In this document: one piece after another, positions 32,799-42,790 of the stretch
Layout of the letters: every line of letters begins with the position of its first letter
Position numbering within the stretch: the first letter of the stretch is position 1
Assembly: GCA_030770425.1 (NCBI GenBank)
Contig: JASJFT010000221.1
Location: 1 to 64,000 of the forward strand
Direction of reading: 5' to 3'
DNA length: 64,000 nt
Source of the DNA: Darksidea phi
Taxonomy: Eukaryota; Ascomycota; Dothideomycetes; Pleosporales; Lentitheciaceae
Notes under the pieces: generated by a model
The model's input: only the letters and a program-made list of their open reading frames with translations
Told to the model about the DNA's origin: nothing
Database searches by the model: none
Position numbers and translations under genes: made by a program

Positions 32799-33012
32799 CT
32801 GGCGTGTTCCCTTCACAAACAGGACAATCTCCAGCTATATTCGTATCCTGAATGTCGCGGACAAGCGGTAAATCCCTCTGATGTCCACTTGCCGGGATGC
32901 AGGGCGTGTTGTTGTTTTGAGTTGCATTTTGACATTGATTAATATGGTGGCGGATCTCGTGTTTGGGATTACGTCGACAAGATGTGTAGGTCCTGCAAGC
33001 CCATTCACACAT
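32782..33012 (-). CDS. Small Cys-rich intracellular protein (M-C... type), 76 residues
   Basis: ATG at 33012 begins M-C-E-W-A-C-R-T-Y-T-S-C-R-R. Further Cys follow in H-H-I-N-Q-C and T-P-C-I-P, and a terminal D-C-P-V-C-E-G closes the pattern, so two to three Cys pairs plus His could bind zinc. There is no signal peptide. Short fungal proteins that start M-C and hold spaced Cys/His pairs are common and uncharacterised, and this fits them well. The 3' ends of this gene and its plus-strand neighbour overlap by 17 bp. A single exon is sufficient. Function unknown. Confidence 0.6.
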   Translation of the reverse strand: MCEWACRTYTSCRRNPKHEIRHHINQCQNATQNNNTPCIPASGHQRDLPLVRDIQDTNIAGDCPVCEGNTPANSSD

Positions 33013-33314
33013 TGTACTCAAAAGATAAGGGATGTAATAGGAGGCGGTTGATGTTTGATAAAATAATGCAATGAGGCTTTGTTGTGCGGGGCAAGCTGGC
33101 TGTATTTAGTTATTGCACAGCCTCGTCACATGACATGTCACGTGCCTTGCGTCCACGCAAACTCTTGTCAACAACTGCACATTCAGATCTATTTATGGCA
33201 GTATCGAGAAGATCAAGGACTGCGAGTCGTCCGACTGTCCGCACTCGGACAGCTATGTGAAGAAAGATTAGGTTGGCGTACATGTTGCGATGAAGACGCC
33301 GTGCACATGATGGG
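33013..33314. other. Intergenic, nothing identified
   Basis: Open plus-strand frame 33079-33318 lacks a believable start and motif and is taken as chance. Probably promoter of the Cys-rich gene. Confidence 0.4.
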
Positions 33315-33563
33315 TTAGGGTATCCGAGTTCGATAAAAGATATTAAAATCGAGAAACATATCTATAAACGTCTAGGAAGCTATCCAAATATTATACCTTG
33401 TCTCCGAATCGCCGAAACTAGTCCAGTCTTAATATGCGCTGAGCATATTGTTCTCAAACGCGCCGAGTATGGCACTATTCGCCAGTACTTTCTCGAAGGC
33501 GGTACCGCAACAGTAGATGAGCGTATCAAATGGTGCCGAGATATACGCTGGATTCGCAATTAG
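33315..33563 (+). pseudogene. Protein-kinase N-lobe fragment
   Basis: One plus-strand frame reads D-I-K-I-E-K-H-I-Y-K-R-L-G-S-Y-P-N-I-I, the helix-C region with its conserved Glu. It then reads I-V-L-K-R-A-E-Y-G-T-I-R-Q-Y-F-L-E-G-G, the hinge and helix D, and D-E-R-I-K-W-C-R-D-I, the start of helix E, ending in TAG at 33561. The glycine loop and Lys strand before it, and the catalytic loop after it, are absent. It lies tail-to-tail with the intact kinase-like gene at 33803-34651 but is not an inverted copy of it in detail. It is a decayed fragment of a related fungal kinase family. Confidence 0.65.
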
Positions 33564-33802
33564 CGTGGCCTGACAAGTATCGCAGAAGGTACAGCCGAGT
33601 CCGGCTTGGGTGCAGCACGGTACTACGTCTTTTTCTTCTTAGGATTGCTAGACATTGTCTACATCGCCGCAGAATCCCAATCACACTTGACACCATTCTC
33701 TACAACACCCTCATCCCTCCGCAAATAATCATTAACTGCCCTATCAAAAAGGTAATTCTCATAAGACCGCTGATCTTAGTTAGACTGTGTGGCTTCGAGT
33801 CA

Positions 33803-34651
33803 TTAAGTTGCCGCTACATCGTGATGTCCTACATTGACATCTCCTGAAATCGCGTCTACCACATCTTGAGCACTCCTGAACTCCCCTTTCCAGCAACCCT
33901 TAATGACTCGTCCGCATGAGTAGCTCTGTACATCCGGGTATTCCATTCTTAAATAGCGGGCTGCTACCTCTTCCTCTGCCAGGTAATCATATGGCTCGTG
34001 ATTAGACATTATGAAATATATAGTGGAGCCCAACGCGAACAGATCCGACTTCGTATCTGGTGTTGCAAGTGGATCCCTTGGTAGAAAAAATCGAATGCTC
34101 TCCATAGCACCCCCATCTAGAGCGCCAAATAGGGATCCAGCGAAGTCGCAGAGTTGGATATCAAGATACTCGTCGAGAAGAAGATTATTTGGATGGATAT
34201 CGCTGTGGATAACACCTTTGTCGTGGATAAAGGCGAGTGCTTCGGCGGCTTGCTTTGCCCACTTCCTCCGTAGATGCTCCGGACTCTCGCTATGACTTGA
34301 CAGGTACCGCCGTATATCACCATTAGCTGCCAACTGGAATTGGAGGCCGTACTCGTGCTTTCCTAAGTACTTGACGATCCTTTTATGACTGCCTAGTACC
34401 GAGAGGATAGAATGTTCGACATCGAGACAGTTTTTCGCGCGACGATCGTCCCTATCCCACACGTACTTTAGTACGGTTCCATCCGTAAGTAAAGCTAGCT
34501 TTGCCGTATTGCCACCCCATATTATATCTGTCTCGGAAACACCAGGTGGGTACCATGCGTCGAGGTATTTCACCAGATTCATTGGGTTTGATGGATCAAC
34601 GTGATATTTTCCATCCATCGGCACGACCGTGTTCTCACTAGATGGTGGCAT
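33803..34651 (-). CDS. Protein-kinase-like protein, complete single exon
   Basis: 282 residues from ATG at 34651. Kinase landmarks are in order: a weak glycine-loop region (W-G-G-N-T-A-K, about 45-51), Lys62 in V-L-K-Y, Glu79 in helix C (D-V-E-H), hinge about 100-110, catalytic loop H149-S-D151-I-H-P-N-N156, then C-D169-F-A instead of DFG, S-D-L-F-A-L-G (about 202-208, helix F), and a C-lobe to about 270. Lys, Glu, both Asp and Asn are present, so catalysis is possible. The Arg of HRD and the Gly of DFG are replaced, and there is no clear activation-loop phosphosite. It is short and has no extra domains, as in lineage-expanded ascomycete kinase-like families. The substrate is unknown. Two partial kinase copies lie in the same island. 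Confidence 0.8.
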   Translation of the reverse strand: MPPSSENTVVPMDGKYHVDPSNPMNLVKYLDAWYPPGVSETDIIWGGNTAKLALLTDGTVLKYVWDRDDRRAKNCLDVEHSILSVLGSHKRIVKYLGKHEYGLQFQLAANGDIRRYLSSHSESPEHLRRKWAKQAAEALAFIHDKGVIHSDIHPNNLLLDEYLDIQLCDFAGSLFGALDGGAMESIRFFLPRDPLATPDTKSDLFALGSTIYFIMSNHEPYDYLAEEEVAARYLRMEYPDVQSYSCGRVIKGCWKGEFRSAQDVVDAISGDVNVGHHDVAAT

Positions 34652-35360
34652 GTTTTGAAAGGGTCTCGTGGACCAAGAAACTTTATGTGTAAGGTGGACG
34701 TGTGAGGTAGACGGAAGAAGAGAATATTAAAACGACTTCAGTGTCAACGAGGTATTGTCAACCGTAAAGGTTTATTGGGAAGGAATGGCTTGAGGACACG
34801 TTGCATGAAGATCAGCGCATAAATTGGCGCTTAAAGTTCGGCTAGGCCGGCGCTTCTTCGGGGCGCTTGTCAAGGATCACCAACCAACCATGCTCGCTAT
34901 ACATGTTGCATTGTGTCAAGGACATTTCACTTCATAATCCTCTCATTCGTCGACAAACCTGCATGAAGGCCAATATAAGCGATTCATTACCCATCCGTTG
35001 GTTATTCTGCAGTGACTGCGGCGATGCAGTTGGTGTGATATGCGTTCTGAGCCAAAGATCGATAGCATACAACGTACAACCTGAACAACCTAAATTGAAG
35101 GTTTCAGAGTACGTCAAAACTTCGTGCTTTCTTTGTTGAGACCTGATGCAGCCGGCCTGCGTTCGGAAGATCCGTATTCAGTGACCCTTAAGGTACGAGT
35201 TTATTGTAAGCAATCTGTGGCTATATAAACTCAGCATCCATCTCATATTCTCGGATTTATATCTCTAAAATCATCATTACATTTATTCTATCATTGCAGT
35301 ATTTACTACACAGATGCCAACTATCAGGTCGATTGCCGACAATACTTTCAAACATCGACT
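34652..35360. other. Intergenic with promoter of the next gene
   Basis: Contains the upstream region of the kinase-like gene and, on the plus strand, a TATA-like tatataa at 35222-35228 followed by a pyrimidine-rich leader. A short ATG frame at 34963-35139 with two Cys pairs (C-S-D-C and C-F-L-C) is open but otherwise unsupported. Confidence 0.45.
35222..35228 (+). promoter_or_regulatory. TATA-like box
   Basis: tatataa in gctatataaactc, about 90 bp before ATG 35314 and 140 bp before ATG 35361, suiting either start. Confidence 0.5.
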
Positions 35361-35525
35361 ATGTGTCAACGTCACGTTATCACGACCGTCTACACTTACG
35401 GCCATTCAAGCACCAAATATGAAATCGTGCGCAGTGGTAGGTGTTCGGGCGGGTGCACCAACATCCCTGACGTCCACATGGGTTCAACCCGTGCCCGCGT
35501 TCCTTGCTCCGCTTGCCTCGCTTGA
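35361..35525 (+). CDS. Tiny Cys-rich protein (M-C... type), 54 residues
   Basis: ATG 35361 begins M-C-Q-R-H-V-I-T-T-V-Y-T-Y-G-H, followed by G-R-C-S-G-G-C-T and a final P-C-S-A-C-L-A before TGA at 35523-35525. Two C-x2-4-C pairs, an early Cys and a His match the layout of small fungal Cys-rich proteins like the one at 32782-33012. A competing model in another frame starts at ATG 35314 (87 codons, M-P-T-I-R-S). It can be spliced over a good 44-bp intron (35542-35585: GTATGT, CTACTGAC, GTAG) to a basic tail ending near 35740, giving a protein with no motif. I favour the Cys-rich frame on pattern, but the intron signals make the alternative serious. Confidence 0.4.
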   Translation: MCQRHVITTVYTYGHSSTKYEIVRSGRCSGGCTNIPDVHMGSTRARVPCSACLA

Positions 35526-36640
35526 TGATATGTTCCTAGAGGTATGTTGTTTACACACGTCACGCTTCAGCTACTGACAGAGTAGGTGATAGCTCGGGAT
35601 TCAACAGTTGCCAGTGGGGGAACCAAGATCAACCGGAGGAGTAGGAAGGGACTTGCGTTCAGAGCCTTGTTAAGGGACTGTGGCGAATGGGTGTTCCCTG
35701 GGTGGCTCAGGAGATACACTCGCTCGATGTTTAATAACTAATAGCGGCCTCGAATAGAGGATTTAACACACTCGCTCTTTTCCAGATACTTGCGCCTTTG
35801 GTCTTATTACTACTTCGCCTTTGTGATTGTCACTGTTCGTCTATGAAGGAATACTCTGTCCGCCTACCGATCTGGATAGGGTTCTCTGTGAAAGAAGGAT
35901 CCTGTATTTACTGGCTCGTGTTAGAACGTTCTTTGTGCGTTTGGGATGTTGAAAAACTTTTAGGCCGAAGATGCTCTCCCGAGCAATTTTCGGGCCTGTC
36001 AGCGCAGCGTCAATAGTCGGCGCTTACACAAAGCTACCCGGCATTCCAGCATGCAATTTGGAGCAGCAAACAAAAATGAAGCACGTATGGGGTGTGACGA
36101 GCAAAGTGTGCCTTTGCTGACGAAATTGAGAGGGACTCGGAGGCAAAACGGCGAGGTTGCCCGACCTTTGAGAATGGCAGCATCGTCGCCATCGTCGTTG
36201 CCTTGAGTGAGCTGACCGGAGAATTTCATGACCGGATTCATGGGTATGACGAAGAGATTGGCAGAAGGGCATTTAGGGAAACGATAGATGGAGGGAAGCA
36301 ATGTAGCATATGATGCCTCTGTTCTTGTTATTTTTGAGGGCTTTATCAACGAGGGTTGTCCAACGCGGGAAGTGCTGCCTACGAGCGCCAAGAACCTAAT
36401 GCAAGTCTGCTTCTACATGCGATAACAGACATATTGCGTCTGCTGTTGCCTAGCTTGGCATATCAAGTCGGGCTTGCGATGAAAAATGGAGATGCGGTCG
36501 ATGACACGAGGGTCAAAGACGCCAAAGACGAGCGCTAAAGGGAGTATAAGCACTCGCTGACCAGCCAGCCATACTTATTCTGTCATTGTCTGCTTGCGAC
36601 TCTCTCTGTATACTACATATAGTAAACCTAGACCATTACT
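35526..36640. other. Gene-poor end of the island
   Basis: Short frames occur on both strands (plus 35798-36016 with M-K-E-Y-S-V inside; minus 36391-35999 and 36272-36024; plus 36356-36538), none with a convincing ATG, motif or splice partner. Composition changes abruptly to RIP-type near 36640. Confidence 0.4.
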
Positions 36641-39000
36641 ACTATTAATTCCCTATTCTTACTAACTCCGGAAGAGCCTATCTTCTTATCTATTCCGACT
36701 ATAAGACTTGCTCGGTATTAGGCCTCTTATATAGCTAAAAAGCTAGTATAGACCTTAGTAATATTAATAAGGCTACTCTTACTTATTCCTCTACTTCCTC
36801 TATTTAAAACTCTCGCCTTAGCTCTTAAATATAGAATTAAAACTATTCTACCTACTATTTTATTATCGTATTAGATTTTCTTACTCTACTTTTATTAAAC
36901 TAATTTAATTATATATTCTATTATTCCTATTACTTAAATAGTAGGTCTTCTAGTATATCTATATATTTCTTAATTATCTAGTTAATAGATAGATTTTATA
37001 TCTTAAATAATAAATATTAACTAAAAATACTCTAGATAGTATAAGTAAGTATTTAGATATTAGTAAAAAAAGAGAGGGACTTATAAAGTAAAAAATATAG
37101 CTTTAAAGAAACTAGTAGATCTAAGATATTAAAGTAATATTAAGATATAGTAGATAATATAAATAATTTATTAAAATTAATAAGAAGGATAAACGTATTA
37201 AAAAGATATATATAATTACTAATTATTTTAAGCTAAGTAGATATAATACTATAAAAAGATACTTTCTTTTAAAGTAACTAATTATTTAATCTATTATAAT
37301 ATAGATATACTAGGATTAAGATAGAATATAAGTTATACTATAAAGAGCTAGTATTAAAATAAGCGAGGACTATATATATCTAATATAATAAAATCTAGTA
37401 AAAAAAGTATTATAACTATAAATATAGTATATAATAAATATAAATAGTTATAAATTAGTATTATAATAGTATCTTTCCTTTAAATAGTTATACGTCTTAA
37501 ATAGCTTTATAAAAAGAAATTTACTAATACTAATATCTTTTAAATCTATCTTAGAGTAGATTTATCTAGATAGTTAATATAGAATTAATAAACTATACTT
37601 TCTTAATATTTTAGATTAAATACTAGCTACTAGATAATAGAATAGTATTTTTATTTAACTAGATATATTAGTTATTATAGATCTTTATTATAATAGTTTA
37701 GTAAGGACTCGAATTTCTATTATTTAATTAGTTTCTCTATTTCGTTTTCTTATTCGAGTATTTTTTCTCTAAAATATTAGAACTTAGCTTTATTTATTAT
37801 ATTTTATCTTAGAAGTTCTTAGAAGAAATATTTTAATTAAAGTAATAAGTTATAAAATATTAAAAATATTTTTATAATTATTAAAAGTTCTAAGATATAT
37901 ACTTAATTATAAACTTTTAAAATTTTAAATAGATCTACTATTTTCTTATTTTCTTTTTTTATTAGTTTATTAGTTTTTATATTTCTTATATTTATAAAGA
38001 TTCTATCTTTTATAGTAAATCTTAGTATATCTTCTTACTTCTTATTTATATAGTATTTATAGTACTTAATAAATTATTTAATAATAGCTTTTAACTAGAT
38101 AATAATATAATTAAATCTATTAATAGTATTATTTACTTTAAAGAATTCTTATTATTAAAACGAAGATAAGTTTAGTAATATTAATTACTTAAGCTTAACT
38201 TTAAGTTTTAAATAAAAGTTATAATTAATAAAGAATAAAAAAATATAAATTATTTTAATATAAGCGGGTAGAGATATAAAATAAATATATTAAATAGTCT
38301 AACTATCTAGCTAGAGCGTAAGTAGAGGGTTTTATATATAAGTTATACTAAATTTAATAACTAAATTAATTATTATAAATTAGTATATAGTTATTATAAC
38401 TTATTATTATATAGCTATTATAAGTTTAATATATAGTTATAGTAAATTAGTATAAATTATTATATAAATAGAATAATTATATAATATATAGTATACGACT
38501 ACTTATATACTCCTCTTAGATTTAAATATAGATTCGAAGCTAAAGTTTATTTATTAGTATTAATTAATTTAATTTTAAAGATTAATTTTAAAGCTTATTA
38601 TTAGTTAATAGATTCTTCTCTTCTTATAAACGTACGAAGCTATATTATAGATTAAGAACTAGTCTTTATATTAGTATAGTACTAGGTAAATAGTTATTAT
38701 TATTATAGTATATATAGATTTCTTATATATTAGACTAGCTTATATACTAGATTAGCTTATATAACTACTTCTAGCTACTATATCGTATTCTATTCTATAT
38801 AAGCTACTCTTATATAGAGCTATTATAATTAACTATAGTTCTTACTTCTTTCCCTTATAGTAATTTATTTTAATTTCTTATTATAATAGTTATAAGCCTA
38901 GAGTACTTATTATCCCTATAATAGGTTCTTAATAACGTTATAGTTTATTTATTTTAAAAAGTTACTACTTTTAGTAACCCTTATAATTTAATTATTAACC
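36640..39000. other. RIP-altered sequence, unidentified
   Basis: No LTR, pol motif or host gene could be recognised. AT content is extreme, with many tata and taata runs. It may be the upstream part or LTR of the Copia relic that follows. Confidence 0.4.
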
Positions 39001-39009
39001 TTATCGTCG

Positions 39010-42000
39010 CTATTATCTTAACTATATAATATAATAATAGCTATACTAGACGTCTAGAGATCTTTAAAAACGACTATTATTCTTAATAAACTAGAGTACT
39101 AGTATCTCTAGCTATTTTAATATAAAGATAAGGTAGTAGTATATAATATCTAGTAATACTATAACCTAAATATCGATATTCTAAAATCTATACTAGAAGA
39201 ACTAGAGATTCTAGAGTAGCTAGACTTTAATAAGAACTATATAATATAGTTTAAGATATAGGAATATAAATATAAGAAATAGATATAAAAGGATAAGATT
39301 CTAAAAGAGATATATATTAATATAGCCTTAACTATCTTACTAGTCTAGATTCTATTAATTTAGGAGGACTAAACGGCGTATACTTATATAAGAAAACTAA
39401 AGGATTATATTATTCCCTCTATTTCTACTCGAAGATAGAAAATATATTGTAAATATAATACTCTATAAATATTTAATTAATATAACTAGAATCTAGAGAT
39501 CTAGCTTAATAAGTAGATATATATTATAAAAGTTATAACTCTTCTCTTAATATTAGAAATAAGTAGTAGTTAGATATAGAAAGACTTTCTAATAATAACT
39601 AGTAGATATTATAAGATCTAGACTACTATAGAATTTCGTATATATCTTAAGATAGTTAATTATAATATAAAAAATTTAAAGCTAAAAATAATTATAGAAT
39701 ATATAGTAAGTCTAAGATAATTTCTTTAAGTTATTAATATAAAAGGTATATTCTTAAGGACCTTTATTATAATATTAAGAATAATTAAAATAATAAATAT
39801 AGTATAAGTAGTATAGTTAATAAAAAACTAGAAAAACTAGGGAAAGAAATTAAAGAAAACTAGTTTTAATTCTAATCGAAAGTATTTAGTTAAGTATCTA
39901 TATAGTAAGTAATACTAATATATAGATTACTACTACGTTATACTATCTTTATATCTAGCTTTATAAAAATCTAAGCCTAATATTAAGATAAAATTTATTA
40001 AAGTAAGAGGTAATCTAACTATAATAAGTTAAATAAATAGAGTAATTACTTAAGTTAAAGGTAAATTAGTCTATATAAAGTTAGTAACTTAGTTAATTAT
40101 AATCTATAATATCTATTCTAGTATATCTTTTAATAATAGTATAGAAGGTAAATCTAATAGTAGCTAATATTATAGTAATACTATTACTTATAGTACTTTT
40201 AGTATAATAGTAATCCTATTATATATTAATTATTAGATAATAGATCTAGAATTAAATCTATACGTTTATAATATATAGAACTTATAGAAGTAGATCTATA
40301 CTTAATATAGGAATTCTAATAAGATTTTATATACTAGTACTTAAGTTATCTAGATTATAAAGTAGAGAATAGTTAGAGTATCTATTAAGAGAACTTATAA
40401 TATTAAGAAAGTTCTACTTATAGAAGTCGCTTTAGTTAAGAGCTTCTTTACTAATATTCTTAATCTTATAAGACTTAAGAAGAGATTAATATACTTTAAC
40501 TTAGGATAGAATCTCCTATACTATTACCTATTAAATAGTATAGTTACTATCCTATAATATTAATTAGGATACTAGCTTATTAATACTAATCTATTAGCTC
40601 GTCTAAATACTAATATATTAATAACTATAGTAACTTTTTATTAAGTATTATATCTATTAAAGGACCCTAAGTCTAATCTTAAGATTATAGCTACTTAAGC
40701 TTATTATATATAGATATATTTTTTACCTAATACTATCGTATATTTAAAAGAATTAGTAAGAGGTTTTAAACTTTAAGAAGAATAACTACTTCTTATTTAA
40801 AAGAAGTATAAGAATTATATTCTTATAAAGATAAATTAATAAATCTTATAATAAATACTAGAAATATTAGCTATATATTCTTTTTAATAAATTACTATTA
40901 ATCTTATATACTTAATATTCTATAAAGAGCTTTATTATAATAGAAATAAGTATAATCTTTATATAATAGATATTATATCTACTTCTACTAAAGGACTTCT
41001 AGATTATTATTAGCCCGGCTATAGTTATATACTAGACCCTATATAGTTTTATATTCTACTATTATATCTTTCTAAGAATTTATCTTATCTCTATTCGAAT
41101 ATAATTCCTTTATTATCTTAGTATTTCTATACCTATCTATTTATACGTATCTTATAGTAGATTAATATTTAAAGTAGTATAAACTTACCTATTTATTTAA
41201 TAAGCTTTAGAGTATTCTTATCCTAGCTATATTCTATTTTATAAAAAAGATTTAATATTAGCTAGACTATAAGTATATTATTATTATTATCTAATTAAAT
41301 AATAAGAAAGATTTTAAGAGAGATTTCTTAAAGGCCTTATATTAACTAGGAATTAAAAGTAAAATAATAGTTAAGAATACTAATAAGCTAAAAGGGCTAT
41401 AGAAAGTAGTAAAATATATAATTATATAATAAGTATAAGTATTATAAATAGCCTTAGAGCTACCTAAGAAATATATAAATAAACTAGCTCTTATAGCTAT
41501 CTAGCTTCTTAATACTATATCTATTTAATCGCTATAATAGAAGATACCTTATAAAATAGTCTTTAATACTAAGATATTAATAGTTTACTATAATTCTATT
41601 AGCTATTAAGTCTATATCTATTAGCGTAATCTAAAATTAACTAATAAAATAGAGTTAAGGGCTTATATTAGATATCTTATTAGGTATAATTTATCTAATA
41701 TCTTTCGTATATAGATATCTAAACTTAATAGGATTATTAGAATATAGAATATAATATTTAAATAGGACTTTAACTATAAGAAGAATATTTTTAATAAATT
41801 ATATATAAAAAGAATCTTAGAAGAAGAGATTAAGATTTTAGATCTAGAATAGTCTTAATTTACTATAGAGCTTAAGAATCTCTATACTATAGAATAGCTA
41901 ATTAAATATATTAAAAAGTAGATACTCTCTAAGATTATAGGAATAAGATTCTTATTAATAAGAGAAGAGAGCTTACTTAATTAAGAGAAAAGAGAGAAAG

Positions 42001-42790
42001 AGAATATTAAAGATATTCTTTTAATACCTAAATTCTTAATTTAAGATAGTTTAATACGTCTACTACTTATAATAGCTCTTATTACTTATTCTACTCTAAG
42101 GGCTAAATCTTAAGCCTAATATATATATAAAATCCCTAATTACTTATTAAATTTAAAAAATAATAATACTCTATAAGTATATAATCTTAATATTAATATA
42201 GTAAACGTTATATTAGGATAAAAATAATATTTAATACTATTAATATATAATACTATAAGAATAAAAGGAAGAGAAAGAGGTAAAGAAGAAGTAAATTTAA
42301 TCCTCTTTATCTATTATAAAGTCTTTACTATTACTATATATCTAAGTATCTTAAATAAATTTATTACTACTTTATTAAAAATATATCTATATTAGAGTAT
42401 TATACTTAATCCTTTAAAATATTATAAGAATCTTTAAAATTACCTATATAATAACTAGTTTTAAGAAGTAATATAAAAGGAAATAAATAGCTACTAAAAG
42501 AAGGGGTATTTTAAGTTTATAGAAGTAATACTATATATAGTAGATATAAAGATTCTACTTCTTATATAGATATATACCTATAAGTTTAATAAGAATAGCT
42601 TCTTTAATAAAACTAAAGTAAGACTAGTTATATAAGAAGATTTATAAACTTAATAAGATAATATATATACTATTATATTAATTATTAAAATCTTTAAAGC
42701 TTTAATAGCTCTAACTACTCGATTTAGACTATTTATATATTAATATAATACTATAAATACTTTTCTAAATACTAAAATCTCTTAATAACT
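39010..42790 (+). mobile_element. Ty1/Copia relic, gag to start of RT, truncated
   Basis: A plus-strand frame through TAA/TAG gives a gag-like opening (about 39110-39480), a protease/integrase-length middle with a Q-G-L-L-D-Y-x-Q-P-G-Y-like stretch near 41000, and the beginning of Copia RT at about 42570-42780 (N-K-T-K-V-R-L-V...D-L, then F-K-A-L-I-A-L and N-T-I-N-T-F-L-N-T-K). The RT stops making sense near 42790, where Gypsy-type sequence begins. No LTRs were defined. Probably cut by insertion of the outer Gypsy element; its other half may lie beyond the window. Confidence 0.6.

Noticed and set aside
34011..34323. Frames on both strands inside the kinase-like gene
   Set aside because: Shadows of the kinase-like coding sequence.
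35999..36391. Minus-strand frames of up to 130 codons
   Set aside because: Two frames compete, the longer lacks a proper ATG, no motif; not enough to call a gene.
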